DNA of 64,000 nt from CAZSLC01 sp964607675 (GCA_964607675.1 CAZSLC010000005.1:36623-100622), one strand, 5' to 3'; shown: positions 38,684 through 47,242, counted from the stretch's first letter. Made by a program: numbers and translations. Notes: generated by a model not told the origin, from the letters alone.

Positions 38684-38986
38684 ATGGAATGTGATGACAC
38701 TTGCGACAGAATTGTAGAATTATTTGAAGAATGCAATTTCTTCTTAATTAGAAAGGCCTCTATTAAAGATTTAGCAAAATTACTAAATCTTAATTTGAGT
38801 TATTTGAAAAGAATATTTAAATACGACATAGAATATTCTTTCGAAGAAATGGTTGAAATCTATAGAACTTCTTATGCAAAAAAAATTATCAGATGTAACA
38901 ATATAATTTTTGAAGAAGTTTGGAGATTATCTGGTTTTAATTCTTTTAAAGATTTTAAAAGGAGTTGGGAAAAGGTTGGATATTAA
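38684..38986 (+). CDS. Stand-alone AraC-type DNA-binding domain protein
   Basis: 100 aa, little more than one HTH_18 (AraC/XylS) domain: SIKDLAKLLNLNLSYLKRIFKYDIEYSFEEMV as the first helix-turn-helix and FEEVWRLSGFNSFKDFKRSWEKVG as the second. No ligand or receiver domain is present. It is followed by the EF-G paralogue, which has its own promoter overlapping its 3' end. The gene is AT-rich, with little resemblance in base usage to its right neighbour. Binding targets are unknown; autoregulation is a possibility. Confidence 0.8.
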   Translation: MECDDTCDRIVELFEECNFFLIRKASIKDLAKLLNLNLSYLKRIFKYDIEYSFEEMVEIYRTSYAKKIIRCNNIIFEEVWRLSGFNSFKDFKRSWEKVGY

Positions 38987-39005
38987 TCAAAAATATGTAT
39001 TTTTG
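38975..39005 (+). promoter_or_regulatory. Putative promoter for the EF-G paralogue
   Basis: GTTG at 38975-38978, 19 nt spacer, TATTTTTG at 38998-39005. The spacing equals the Bacteroidota consensus and the -33 matches three of four bases. The leader to the ATG at 39051 is about 40 nt, and the bases just before the ATG are A-rich. Confidence 0.55.
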
Positions 39006-39050
39006 TAAGATACTAATTGGATTTTTTTAATAATTAAAACTTTATAACAA

Positions 39051-41204
39051 ATGAAAACATACCAAACAGGGAACATTAGAAATGTCGTTCTGCTTGGTAG
39101 TTCTAAATCGGGTAAAACAACTTTGACTGAAACTATGCTTTTTGAAGGTAAAGTTATTGACCGTAGGGGGACTATTGAAGCAAAAAACACTGTTAGTGAC
39201 AACACTGAAGTAGAACAAATATATCAACGCTCGATCTATTCGACACCATTGTACACCGAGTTTATGGATAATAAACTGAATATTATTGATACTCCAGGTG
39301 CTGACGATTTTGTAGGTGGTGTTGTATCAGGTTTTAAAGTTGCTGACTCTGGTATAATGTTAGTCAATGCCCAACAAGGAGTTGAGGTTGGTACTGAAAT
39401 CTTTGGAAGATATGCAGAAAAATATAATAAGCCAGTCATTTTAGCAGTTAACCAACTTGATGCTGAAAAAGCAAATTGGGAAAACACCGTTGAGTCAATG
39501 AAGCAAGCTTTTGGTTCAAAAGTTATTGTTGCTCAGTTTCCAGTTAATCCAGGTATTCCATTTGACTCCTTTATCGATGTCATCACTATGAAGATGTACA
39601 AATTTAAAGACGAAAATGGTACTCGCGAAGAGATGGAAATTCCTGATGAATTTAAAGATGAAGCAGATGAATATAGAGCAGCATTAGTTGAGATGGCGGC
39701 TGAAAGTGATGAAGCTTTGATGGAGAAATTCTTCGATGCTGGTGAACTTTCGCAAGAAGATATGTTAAAGGGGTTGAGTATTGGTTTCAAAGGGGGATTA
39801 TTAATGCCTGTTTTCTGTTTATCAGCTAAAAAAGACATAGGAGTTAAGCGTTTGATGGAGTTTGTTATTAATGTAGCACCATCACCTGCTCATGATAAAG
39901 ATGAGTTAGTTGATGGAACAGAAATCGCTTGTGATCCTAATGGACCTTTAGCATTGTTTGTATATAAGACAGCCGTTGAACAGCACTTAGGTGAGGTTTC
40001 TTATTTTAAAGTAATGTCTGGTAAATTGGTCGAAGCACAAGATGTTATCAACTCAGACAATTCATCCAAAGAGCGTATATCTGCTATTTACGCAGTTGCT
40101 GGTAAAAAGAAAGAAAAAGTTACTGAAATGATGGCTGGTGACATTGGTTGTACCGTAAAATTGAAATCGGTTAAAACCAATCAAACTCTATGTTCTCCCT
40201 CTGTTGATTGGAAATTTAAACCTATCGAATTCCCACCTGCAAAATTCCGTACAGCTATTAAAGCTGTATCAGAAAAAGATGAAGAAAAATTGGGAGATAT
40301 TCTTAACAGGGCAGCTGCAGAGGATCCTACAATAGGAGTTCATTACGCTAAAGAGTTAAAACAAACCATTCTTACTGGTCAAGGTGAGCACCATATCAAT
40401 ATTTTAAAATGGCATATCAACAATATTTTTAAGATCGATATAGAATTATTTGCTCCTAGAATTTCTTACAGAGAAACAATAACGAAAGTTGCTTGCGCAG
40501 ATTACCGTCACAAAAAGCAATCAGGTGGAGCTGGCCAATTTGGCGAAGTTCACCTTCTTATTGAACCATTTATTGAAGGAGCCCCCCAAAACAATCGTTT
40601 CAAAGTGGATGGAAAGGAGCTTGTACTCAATATTAAAGGTAAGGACGAATACACTATGGATTGGGGTGGTAAGCTCGAATACTATAACTGTATCGTAGGT
40701 GGTGCTATTGATGCTCGTTTTATGCCAGCCATCTTAAAAGGTATCATGGAAAAAATGGAGGAAGGACCTCTAACTGGTTCTTATGCGAGAGATATCAGGG
40801 TATATGTATATGATGGAAAGATGCACCCAGTAGATTCAAATGAAATCTCATTCAAATTGGCTGGTAGAAATGCATTTAAAGAAGCATTTAGAAAAGCTGG
40901 TCCAAAGATTATGGAGCCTATTTACAACGTAGAGGTTATGGTCCCTGGTGATTATATGGGAGATGTTATGTCAGACCTACAAAACCGCAGAGCTATGATT
41001 GAAGGTATGAGTAGTGTAAAAGGTTTCGAGGTGCTTAAAGCGAGAGTTCCATTAGCAGAACTTTATAAATACTCAACTACGTTGAGTTCTTTAACTTCAG
41101 GACGTGCGACATTTACAATGACTTATGCGGATTATACTCAGGTGCCTACAGATGTCCAAGATAAATTGCTTAAAGCTTACCAAGAAGAGGAAGGAGACGA
41201 GTAA
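39051..41204 (+). CDS. Elongation factor G paralogue (EF-G2-like), catalytic His missing
   Basis: 717 aa with all EF-G domains; domain IV has HKKQSGGAGQFGEVHL. G1 is GSSKSGKT (16-23). The usual RGIT of switch I reads RSIY (60-63). The DTPGH motif of switch II reads DTPGA (80-84), so the catalytic His is Ala. The G4 motif is NQLD (134-137). Bacteroides thetaiotaomicron has an EF-G2 reported to support translation without GTP hydrolysis during carbon limitation; this protein shares those losses and is likely the counterpart, by inference. A canonical fusA is not in this window. A plus-strand terminator follows. Confidence 0.88.
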   Translation: MKTYQTGNIRNVVLLGSSKSGKTTLTETMLFEGKVIDRRGTIEAKNTVSDNTEVEQIYQRSIYSTPLYTEFMDNKLNIIDTPGADDFVGGVVSGFKVADSGIMLVNAQQGVEVGTEIFGRYAEKYNKPVILAVNQLDAEKANWENTVESMKQAFGSKVIVAQFPVNPGIPFDSFIDVITMKMYKFKDENGTREEMEIPDEFKDEADEYRAALVEMAAESDEALMEKFFDAGELSQEDMLKGLSIGFKGGLLMPVFCLSAKKDIGVKRLMEFVINVAPSPAHDKDELVDGTEIACDPNGPLALFVYKTAVEQHLGEVSYFKVMSGKLVEAQDVINSDNSSKERISAIYAVAGKKKEKVTEMMAGDIGCTVKLKSVKTNQTLCSPSVDWKFKPIEFPPAKFRTAIKAVSEKDEEKLGDILNRAAAEDPTIGVHYAKELKQTILTGQGEHHINILKWHINNIFKIDIELFAPRISYRETITKVACADYRHKKQSGGAGQFGEVHLLIEPFIEGAPQNNRFKVDGKELVLNIKGKDEYTMDWGGKLEYYNCIVGGAIDARFMPAILKGIMEKMEEGPLTGSYARDIRVYVYDGKMHPVDSNEISFKLAGRNAFKEAFRKAGPKIMEPIYNVEVMVPGDYMGDVMSDLQNRRAMIEGMSSVKGFEVLKARVPLAELYKYSTTLSSLTSGRATFTMTYADYTQVPTDVQDKLLKAYQEEEGDE

Positions 41205-41224
41205 TAACACAATTATTATAATTG

Positions 41225-41255
41225 AAAGGATAACTTTTTTAGTTATCCTTTTTTA
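41225..41255 (+). terminator. Hairpin terminator after the EF-G paralogue
   Basis: Arms AAAGGATAACT and AGTTATCCTTT with a 5-nt T loop, followed by a T run. It separates the gene from the convergent TrmN6 gene. Confidence 0.88.
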
Positions 41256-41287
41256 TTTGTGATAGAAAGCTCTTGTACAAAAATAGA

Positions 41288-42019
41288 TTAAAAAGTATAA
41301 AAGTCTTTTACAAGTTTTAAATACTCTTCAGTATAAAGACCATTGGAGTGAATGAATAGATCTTCCGATGTGTATGTGATTATATCCTCTTCCTCTTTTA
41401 TCAACTCAATTAGGTGTCGTTTGGGTCCGTTGTTATGACTATTTGTATACACTTTGCATTCTCGAAGTAATTGTAGCGATGGGTAACTAACCGCTTCTGA
41501 AATAAATGATCTAGCTTGTTGTGATGGTAGTATTATAGAGAGTACTCCTTTTTTTTGTAGTAGTAGTGTGGCGGCATTAATGATTGTGGAATAGTCAAGA
41601 GTATCTGTATGACGTGCTAAATTGCGATTGTTGGAGGGTGAGTGTAATGAATTGTTAAAAAAAGGGGGGTTGGAAACAATCAAATCATATTTACTATTAC
41701 CTTTTAGAAGATAATCCTGAAGAGAACTGTTTATAGGTGTAAAATGGTCCCGCCATGGAGAGTTTTCAAAATTAAATTTAGCCTCCTCGCAGGCGATGGG
41801 ATCTATTTCAACAGCAGTAATATTGAAATCTTGGATAATCCTTTCAATTCTTTGAGCTATGATAAGTGATATAACCCCAGTGCCTGTCCCTATATCAAGA
41901 ATTTTTTTTTTGCAATCATCTAAAGATGACCAACAACCAAGCAAGACTCCATCTGTTCCAACTTTCATTGCGGAATTATCCTGTTTGATATTGAAATTCT
42001 TAAATTTGAATACTTCCAT
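41288..42019 (-). CDS. tRNA1(Val) (adenine37-N6)-methyltransferase (TrmN6)
   Basis: 243 aa, class I SAM methyltransferase. It has MKVGTDGVLLGCW, the SAM motif ILDIGTGTGVISLIIAQR, ITAVEIDPIACEEAKFNF, and the N6-adenine motif VSNPPFF, all typical of the YfiC family. It methylates A37 of tRNA-Val. Its ATG at 42019 overlaps the lolD stop codon by one base. Confidence 0.9.
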   Translation of the reverse strand: MEVFKFKNFNIKQDNSAMKVGTDGVLLGCWSSLDDCKKKILDIGTGTGVISLIIAQRIERIIQDFNITAVEIDPIACEEAKFNFENSPWRDHFTPINSSLQDYLLKGNSKYDLIVSNPPFFNNSLHSPSNNRNLARHTDTLDYSTIINAATLLLQKKGVLSIILPSQQARSFISEAVSYPSLQLLRECKVYTNSHNNGPKRHLIELIKEEEDIITYTSEDLFIHSNGLYTEEYLKLVKDFYTF

Positions 42020-42669
42020 TAGATAAATAATCCATCTCGCATTTCGAGCATCCGATCTGACATTTGAGCTAATTCTTTGTCATGAGTGACTATAATTATT
42101 GTTTGCCCATACCTGCTTCTTAAGTCGAAAAATAACTGGTGAATGTCTTGTTTATTTTTACTATCCAGATTGCCTGATGGCTCGTCTGCAAATATTATGG
42201 AGGGCTGATTGATGATTGCACGCGCAATCGCCACACGTTGTTGTTCGCCACCTGACAATTGAGACGGTTTGTGCTCCAATCTCCCAGAGAGACCAATTTC
42301 ACAAAGAATGGACTTTGCAGATTCTTTTGCGCTGCTAAGTGATCTCTTTGCTATCAAGGCTGGTATCATTACATTCTCAATAGCGGTGAACTCTGGTAAT
42401 AAATGGTGAAATTGGAAAACGAAACCAATTTTTTTATTCCTGAATCTGGAAATTTCTTCGGAGCGGAGAGATAAAACGTCAATTCCATCTATTACTAATT
42501 TTCCACTATCTGGCTTTGATAAGGAGCCTAGTATTTGAAGCAAGGTAGATTTCCCTGCACCACTAGCTCCGACAATGGAGACAACTTCCCCCTCTTTTGC
42601 AAAGAAGTCAATCCCTTTTAATACCTTCAAAGGGCCGAAAGATTTTTCAATAGATGATGCAGAAATCAT
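42019..42669 (-). CDS. ABC transporter ATPase, LolD-type
   Basis: 216 aa. Walker A GASGAGKST, Q-loop VFQFHHLLPEF, signature LSGGEQQRVAIARAI, Walker B IIFADEPSGNLD. The SGNLD extension and HHLLPEFTAIENV are typical of LolD, which powers lipoprotein release to the LolA carrier. LolC/E permeases are not adjacent; the MacB-like permease at 22481 is far off. It starts 4 nt inside the preceding gene. Confidence 0.85.
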   Translation of the reverse strand: MISASSIEKSFGPLKVLKGIDFFAKEGEVVSIVGASGAGKSTLLQILGSLSKPDSGKLVIDGIDVLSLRSEEISRFRNKKIGFVFQFHHLLPEFTAIENVMIPALIAKRSLSSAKESAKSILCEIGLSGRLEHKPSQLSGGEQQRVAIARAIINQPSIIFADEPSGNLDSKNKQDIHQLFFDLRSRYGQTIIIVTHDKELAQMSDRMLEMRDGLFI

Positions 42670-43127
42670 TCTTTTTCTTCCCCTCTCTCTTTATTCCTCC
42701 AAAAATGGATCATTTTCATCCTAAATTCTTCCTCAGCTACATATATTTTTGCCACTTTTTCTGGAGGGAGTATTTTGTAAAATTCGTTAAGATAACTCTG
42801 CTCTACTTCAATTTCGTTAATACGATTTTTGTGCATTTTATCGATAAGAGATTGTATTTGAGTAGCGTTCACATTTTTGTCAATATTCTTTAGGTCAAAT
42901 AGACTTTCACGAGTCGCTTTGTGCGCTTCTCTACACTCATGTTCGTATTTATTGTATAGTGGCCAAAATAATTTTGCTTCGTCAGGGGTCAAATCAATAG
43001 TAGATGTAAATAGTGCTATCTTGGTGCTCTCTATCTGTTCTCTTCTATTTCTTTCCCCTTTACCTTGCTGTCCTAAAATAGTACCAACAACTAAAATTGA
43101 AATAAATATTGTTAAAAATCGTTTCAT
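42666..43127 (-). CDS. Spy/CpxP-like periplasmic protein
   Basis: 153 aa, a signal peptide (to about residue 20, ending GQQGKGER), then an almost purely helical protein with a Lys/Glu-rich end. DEAKLFWPLYNKYEHECREAH and KIYVAEEEFRMKMIHFWRNK recall the two LTxxQ-like helices of the Spy/CpxP/zinc-resistance group, although the LTxxQ motif itself is missing. It sits behind an ECF sigma factor and a presumed anti-sigma protein, an order common in Bacteroidales. Function is inferred from neighbours. Confidence 0.65.
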   Translation of the reverse strand: MKRFLTIFISILVVGTILGQQGKGERNRREQIESTKIALFTSTIDLTPDEAKLFWPLYNKYEHECREAHKATRESLFDLKNIDKNVNATQIQSLIDKMHKNRINEIEVEQSYLNEFYKILPPEKVAKIYVAEEEFRMKMIHFWRNKERGEEKE

Positions 43128-43136
43128 AATCTATTG

Positions 43137-43565
43137 TTATTCTGTTATATTTTCTTCTAAATAGTACATTATTTCTTCAGATGTTATGTTTTGCCTCTGA
43201 AGAGTTTCAATATCACTTGTGGTACTATCCGTGATGACGATATCATCGTAATAGTTTTCAATAAAATTACTACTGATATAACCTTCATCAATTAGTGACA
43301 ATAGAGGGTCGTTATTTGATGTACTCCTGTCTAAATATTTTGTAGCGAGAGGAATTATTCCATAGCCAAGGCCAAGAACGAGGGCAAAGCTCATTGCTAG
43401 TGCCAGATAAGATAGCAATGGTTTATACTTTTTCTCTTTTTCACCCTCTTTATTGTTGATGATTGAGTGAACATTTGCCTCAAGAGTGCGGATGTACTCT
43501 TCTGGGAGAGAAAAAGGATTCTCTTTTAATTTTTCGTTATCTAATATGTTTTTTGTCTCTTTCAT
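43137..43565 (-). CDS. Probable membrane-bound anti-sigma factor
   Basis: 142 aa. An N-terminal cytoplasmic part of about 50 residues is followed by one transmembrane segment (YLALAMSFALVLGLGYGII) and a short acidic periplasmic tail. No zinc-binding HxxxCxxC motif is visible. Because it follows directly after an ECF sigma gene, it is likely to hold the sigma factor at the membrane; the sequence alone does not prove this. Confidence 0.6.
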   Translation of the reverse strand: MKETKNILDNEKLKENPFSLPEEYIRTLEANVHSIINNKEGEKEKKYKPLLSYLALAMSFALVLGLGYGIIPLATKYLDRSTSNNDPLLSLIDEGYISSNFIENYYDDIVITDSTTSDIETLQRQNITSEEIMYYLEENITE

Positions 43566-43596
43566 TTCTCATTAGACTATTAATAACCGAAAAGGA

Positions 43597-44139
43597 TTAA
43601 ACTGACTCTTCTAATTGTTCTTTAATTTTTGTATACGCGTGATGATATGAGGCCTTGAGAGAGCCAACGCTACCGCCAAGAATCTTAACAATTTCCTCAT
43701 ATTTCATCTCTTCAAAGTATTTTAAATTAAATACAGCTTTTTGTTTTGGTGGAAGTTTTAATATTGCTTTATGGAGTTCTATTTGAAGTTTGTCACCTGA
43801 AAAATAGGGATCTGCTTCAATTTTATTTGCTAATGAAGACTCTTTACTACTCAAAGATAGGACATTGCGTAATTTTTCTTTTTTCAAGTAAGTTAAAGTC
43901 TCATTAGTTGCAATTCTATACAACCATGTATATATAGATGACTCTCCTTTAAAAGTTGGGAGAAACTTCCACACCTTAACCCACGTGTTTTGCAACAAAT
44001 CATTTGTTGCATCGTGGTCTCCTACCATTTTTCTTATATGCCAATAAAGACGATCTGAATATTTCCTTAACAAGAGGTTGAAGGCATATTCCTTATTACC
44101 CTCTTCGAAAAATATATTCAGAATATCTTTATCATCCAT
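43597..44139 (-). CDS. RNA polymerase ECF sigma factor
   Basis: 180 aa, sigma-70 family with regions 2 and 4. Region 2: LLQNTWVKVWKFLPTFKGESSIYTWLYRIATNETLTYLK; region 4: LPPKQKAVFNLKYFEEMKYEEIVKILGGSVGSLKASYHHAYTKIKEQL. There is no extra C-terminal domain. Its start overlaps the transketolase C-half stop codon by 8 nt, so its translation may be coupled. It likely directs an envelope response with the three genes downstream. Confidence 0.9.
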   Translation of the reverse strand: MDDKDILNIFFEEGNKEYAFNLLLRKYSDRLYWHIRKMVGDHDATNDLLQNTWVKVWKFLPTFKGESSIYTWLYRIATNETLTYLKKEKLRNVLSLSSKESSLANKIEADPYFSGDKLQIELHKAILKLPPKQKAVFNLKYFEEMKYEEIVKILGGSVGSLKASYHHAYTKIKEQLEESV

Positions 44140-45088
44140 TTTTTCTTGAAATAACTTTCTTTGCAGCTATTACAATATTTTCTGAAGTGAGGCCGTAAGC
44201 TTTCATCAGTTCGGATGGCTTTCCACTCTGACCAAATTTGTCATTAACAGCTATAAACTCAATGGGACAAGGATAATTGTTAGATAGAACTCCAGAGATA
44301 AGTTCTCCAAGTCCGCCAGCAATAAGATGCTCCTCTGCTGTAACTACTGCATGAGTTTTTTTTGCAGATTCAATTACAGCTTCCTTATCTAGAGGCTTGA
44401 TAGTGTGAATATCTATTACCTCTGCGTGAATTCCTGCCTCTGCAAGGGTGTCTGCGGCAAGTAGTGCCTCCCAAACGAGATGCCCAGTTGCAAAAATAGT
44501 AACATCATTCCCTTCAACTAATTTTAAGGCCTTGCCTATTTCAAATTGTTGATCGGCTGGGGTGAAGTTTGGAACAGATGGTCTTCCAAATCTTAAGTAA
44601 GCAGGACCTTTGTAGTTTGCAAGGGCGATTGTGGCTGCTTTTGTTTGGTTGTAGTCACAAGGATTAATCACCACCATGCCAGGAAGCATCCTCATTAGAC
44701 CAATATCTTCCATGGTTTGGTGAGTTGCACCATCTTCTCCTAAGGTAATTCCAGCATGGGAAGCACAAATCTTCACATTTGTATTACCATATGAAACGGA
44801 TTGTCTGATTTGATCATATACTCTTGCTGTGACAAAATTGGCAAAAGAGCCGATATATGGAATTTTGCCTGAGAGAGCTAAACCTGCAGCTACTCCTACC
44901 ATGTTAGCCTCTGCTATTCCACATTGGAAAAATCTCTCTGGATTTTCCTTTACAAATTCATCCATTTTTAATGAACCAATGAGGTCGGCACAAAGGGCTA
45001 CAACATTACTATTGTCTCTGCCAACTTCAGCCAAACCTGCACCAAAGCCAGATCTGGTGTCCTTATTTCCACTATTTTCGTATTTCAT
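44132..45088 (-). CDS. Transketolase, C-terminal half
   Basis: 318 aa from ATG 45088 (a TTG at 45103 would extend into the neighbour). It covers the pyrimidine-binding domain (GIAEANMVGVAAGLALSGKIPYIGSFANFV) and the transketolase C-terminal domain (VTIFATGHLVWEALLAADTL; AVVTAEEHLIAGGLG). Together with the N half at 46361-47206 it makes a two-subunit transketolase of the pentose-phosphate pathway. Unusually, two envelope genes lie between the halves. The ECF sigma gene overlaps its end. Confidence 0.92.
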   Translation of the reverse strand: MKYENSGNKDTRSGFGAGLAEVGRDNSNVVALCADLIGSLKMDEFVKENPERFFQCGIAEANMVGVAAGLALSGKIPYIGSFANFVTARVYDQIRQSVSYGNTNVKICASHAGITLGEDGATHQTMEDIGLMRMLPGMVVINPCDYNQTKAATIALANYKGPAYLRFGRPSVPNFTPADQQFEIGKALKLVEGNDVTIFATGHLVWEALLAADTLAEAGIHAEVIDIHTIKPLDKEAVIESAKKTHAVVTAEEHLIAGGLGELISGVLSNNYPCPIEFIAVNDKFGQSGKPSELMKAYGLTSENIVIAAKKVISRKNG

Positions 45089-45089
45089 A

Positions 45090-45695
45090 TTAAAAAGTTC
45101 CAAAAAAGATTCCTAAATTAAAATAAACATTTTGAGCTTTATTTGTTGCCCAGTTGTATCCAGCAGTTAGATTGACTCCCCAATTTGAATGTTTCCCAAA
45201 AGGGACCAAAATGCCCAATTCTGGGCTTGCTAAAAATCCCCAAGAATTATCCCATACTTGAAAATCCTGTAATTGTTTGCAATACAGGAGACTAGTTGCT
45301 CCAACTCCAGCACCAACATAAAATTTAACGGCACTATAAGGGTTAACCATATATTTAAATTGAGCTTTGAGGGGGATTGTTTGCGTCGTATTATATCCTG
45401 ATGCATAAATAGCAGTATTATTTGATGGGTGGTATTCTTGTGCAGGAATTACAATATCATTATATGCCCAAGAGAGATCAGCCCCAACTCCAATATATGG
45501 ATTGATAAAAAATGTGAAATTGAAATTAATCCCATTGAGGCAGTAACTTGGCACAATGTCGGCAGTATATCCCAAAGGAATGGTATTTTGCCAATTAAGT
45601 GTATATACTTGACTAAAAGAGTGACCCTGACGTTGCTGAGCAAACATTTGCAACGATAATAAAATTGTTAAAAATATAATTATAGATTTTTTCAT
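45090..45695 (-). CDS. Small outer-membrane beta-barrel protein
   Basis: 201 aa from ATG 45695. A signal peptide ends near QMFAQQ. The remaining sequence alternates aromatic and small residues, with VKFYVGAGVGATSLLYC, GFLASPELGILVPFG and a last strand YFNLGIFFGTF ending in Phe, typical of 8-stranded OmpW/OmpA-type barrels. It may be a porin-like or structural protein. An in-frame start at 45755 is rejected because it precedes the signal peptide and lies in the upstream gene. It ends one base before the transketolase C-half start codon. Confidence 0.72.
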   Translation of the reverse strand: MKKSIIIFLTILLSLQMFAQQRQGHSFSQVYTLNWQNTIPLGYTADIVPSYCLNGINFNFTFFINPYIGVGADLSWAYNDIVIPAQEYHPSNNTAIYASGYNTTQTIPLKAQFKYMVNPYSAVKFYVGAGVGATSLLYCKQLQDFQVWDNSWGFLASPELGILVPFGKHSNWGVNLTAGYNWATNKAQNVYFNLGIFFGTF

Positions 45696-45702
45696 ACAAT
45701 AC

Positions 45703-46347
45703 TTATTTTGGAGGTAAAATTGAAAAACATTTATCAATAGCAGCATCTCTTTCACTCATTGAATGTTTCTCAAGAAGGATAGCTCTTGCCAATCCGTGCC
45801 ATATAACAGGAATCTCGTTGTCAGTACTGATATCTAATGATGTAACATCTGCAATATCTACTATTAGACTTCCTGCTGAGTAAGAAGAAGAAACAGGATA
45901 TACAGGATATGGGTAATAAGGATAAAAAGGATCCCATCCTCCCCAATCCCACCAGTATGACCAATCCCACCAGTAATTTTGGTAGTACGAAGTTGAGGTA
46001 AATGTATTTACAATATAAATAAGATCAACTATAAGATCTGGATCATCTGAAGAGGAGTCCACTTTAGAGTACCCAAGTGAATTCATGTTCTTTTCAACAG
46101 TCGATATTATGTGCTGTGTTAATTCGTTGCTTATTCTTTGTTTATCATTTTCACCCTTAACATATAAAATGGAATTAGAAATTGAATAGGTAGAATATTG
46201 AGAAAAATCAGCGTTGGGAGATTTATGTGACATTGACATAATTTCCGTATAGATAACATCGTGATTTTTCTCAAACCACGAGCAACTTGACAATAAAAAT
46301 GCACAAATTGATATTATTGTGAAATTCTTAATAATATTGTTTATCAT
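45703..46347 (-). CDS. DUF4136 lipoprotein with Trp/Tyr-rich segment
   Basis: 214 aa from ATG 46347. A lipobox (FLLSSC, Cys22) precedes a DUF4136-like domain (DFSQYSTYSI; ADVTSLD near the end; AILLEKHSMSERDAAIDKCFSILPPK). Residues 121-151 are an unusual run of Trp, Tyr, Pro and Asp (WWDW twice, WGGWD, then YPYYPYP). Longer in-frame starts lie in the transketolase gene and are rejected. It is encoded between the two transketolase halves with the barrel protein, which may be its partner. Confidence 0.75.
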   Translation of the reverse strand: MINNIIKNFTIISICAFLLSSCSWFEKNHDVIYTEIMSMSHKSPNADFSQYSTYSISNSILYVKGENDKQRISNELTQHIISTVEKNMNSLGYSKVDSSSDDPDLIVDLIYIVNTFTSTSYYQNYWWDWSYWWDWGGWDPFYPYYPYPVYPVSSSYSAGSLIVDIADVTSLDISTDNEIPVIWHGLARAILLEKHSMSERDAAIDKCFSILPPK

Positions 46348-46360
46348 ATAGTTATAAATA

Positions 46361-47206
46361 TTAAAAATCACCAACGATTTCAGGTAGTTGTGCAAGAGCA
46401 GCTTCGCATTGCTCCTGAGAGGGTGCTTTGCCATGCCATTTATGGGTACCAACCATGAAATCAACACCGAAACCCATTTCTGTTTTAAAGAGTATCATAA
46501 TAGGTTTCCCTTTGTGTAGGGACTCTTTTGCCTCTTTAAATGCACCTAATATTTCTCCGAAATCATTTCCTTCAGCAATTAAGCATTTCCATCCAAATGA
46601 TTCCCACTTTGCCCTCAAGTCACCAAGACCCATTACTAAATCTACGGGACCGTCAATTTGTTGACCATTCCAATCTGTAATGGCAATGATATTGTCAATT
46701 TTGTGATGAGCTGCAAACATGGCTGCTTCCCATACTTGTCCCTCTTCGGATTCACCATCTCCAAGCAAAGTATAAATTGTGTGATTATCTTTATTCATCT
46801 TTTTGGCAAGAGCGGCTCCTAATGAAACTGACAAACCTTGGCCTAAAGATCCTGCTGCCTCGTGAATCCCAGGGAGACCTTTTTCAATTGACGGGTGACC
46901 TTGAAGCCTCGATCCAAATTCTCTAAGGGTAGAGAGTTCGCTAATAGGAAAATAACCACTACGTGCCAACGCACTATATAGAACTGGTGCCATATGGCCA
47001 GCGGATAGAAAAAACATATCTTGATCTTTTCCATCTCGTCTCCATGTTTTTGGTGAATGGTCTAAAATGTTGAAATATAGGGAAGTTACTATATCTGTAC
47101 TTCCTAAAGAACCACCTGGATGGCCTGATCCAGCTTTAGTTACCATTCGTACGATATCACGCCTAATTTGGGAGGCCATATCTGTTAATGCACTTATATT
47201 TAACAT
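46361..47206 (-). CDS. Transketolase, N-terminal half
   Basis: 281 aa. The thiamine-diphosphate domain has SGHPGGSLGSTDIVTSLYF at the start, GDGESEEGQVWEAAMFAA at 149-166 (GDGE binds Mg2+) and the Asn of ITDWNGQQIDG. It is the first gene of the long minus-strand run. The C half lies downstream after two other genes. It is divergent from lepA. Confidence 0.93.
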   Translation of the reverse strand: MLNISALTDMASQIRRDIVRMVTKAGSGHPGGSLGSTDIVTSLYFNILDHSPKTWRRDGKDQDMFFLSAGHMAPVLYSALARSGYFPISELSTLREFGSRLQGHPSIEKGLPGIHEAAGSLGQGLSVSLGAALAKKMNKDNHTIYTLLGDGESEEGQVWEAAMFAAHHKIDNIIAITDWNGQQIDGPVDLVMGLGDLRAKWESFGWKCLIAEGNDFGEILGAFKEAKESLHKGKPIMILFKTEMGFGVDFMVGTHKWHGKAPSQEQCEAALAQLPEIVGDF

Positions 47207-47242
47207 AACTTTTTTAAATTAATTGGCTAAGTTAATAATCAA

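Noticed and set aside
46348..46467. Longer start for the DUF4136 lipoprotein
   Set aside because: The extension overlaps the transketolase N half and precedes a proper lipoprotein signal at 46347.
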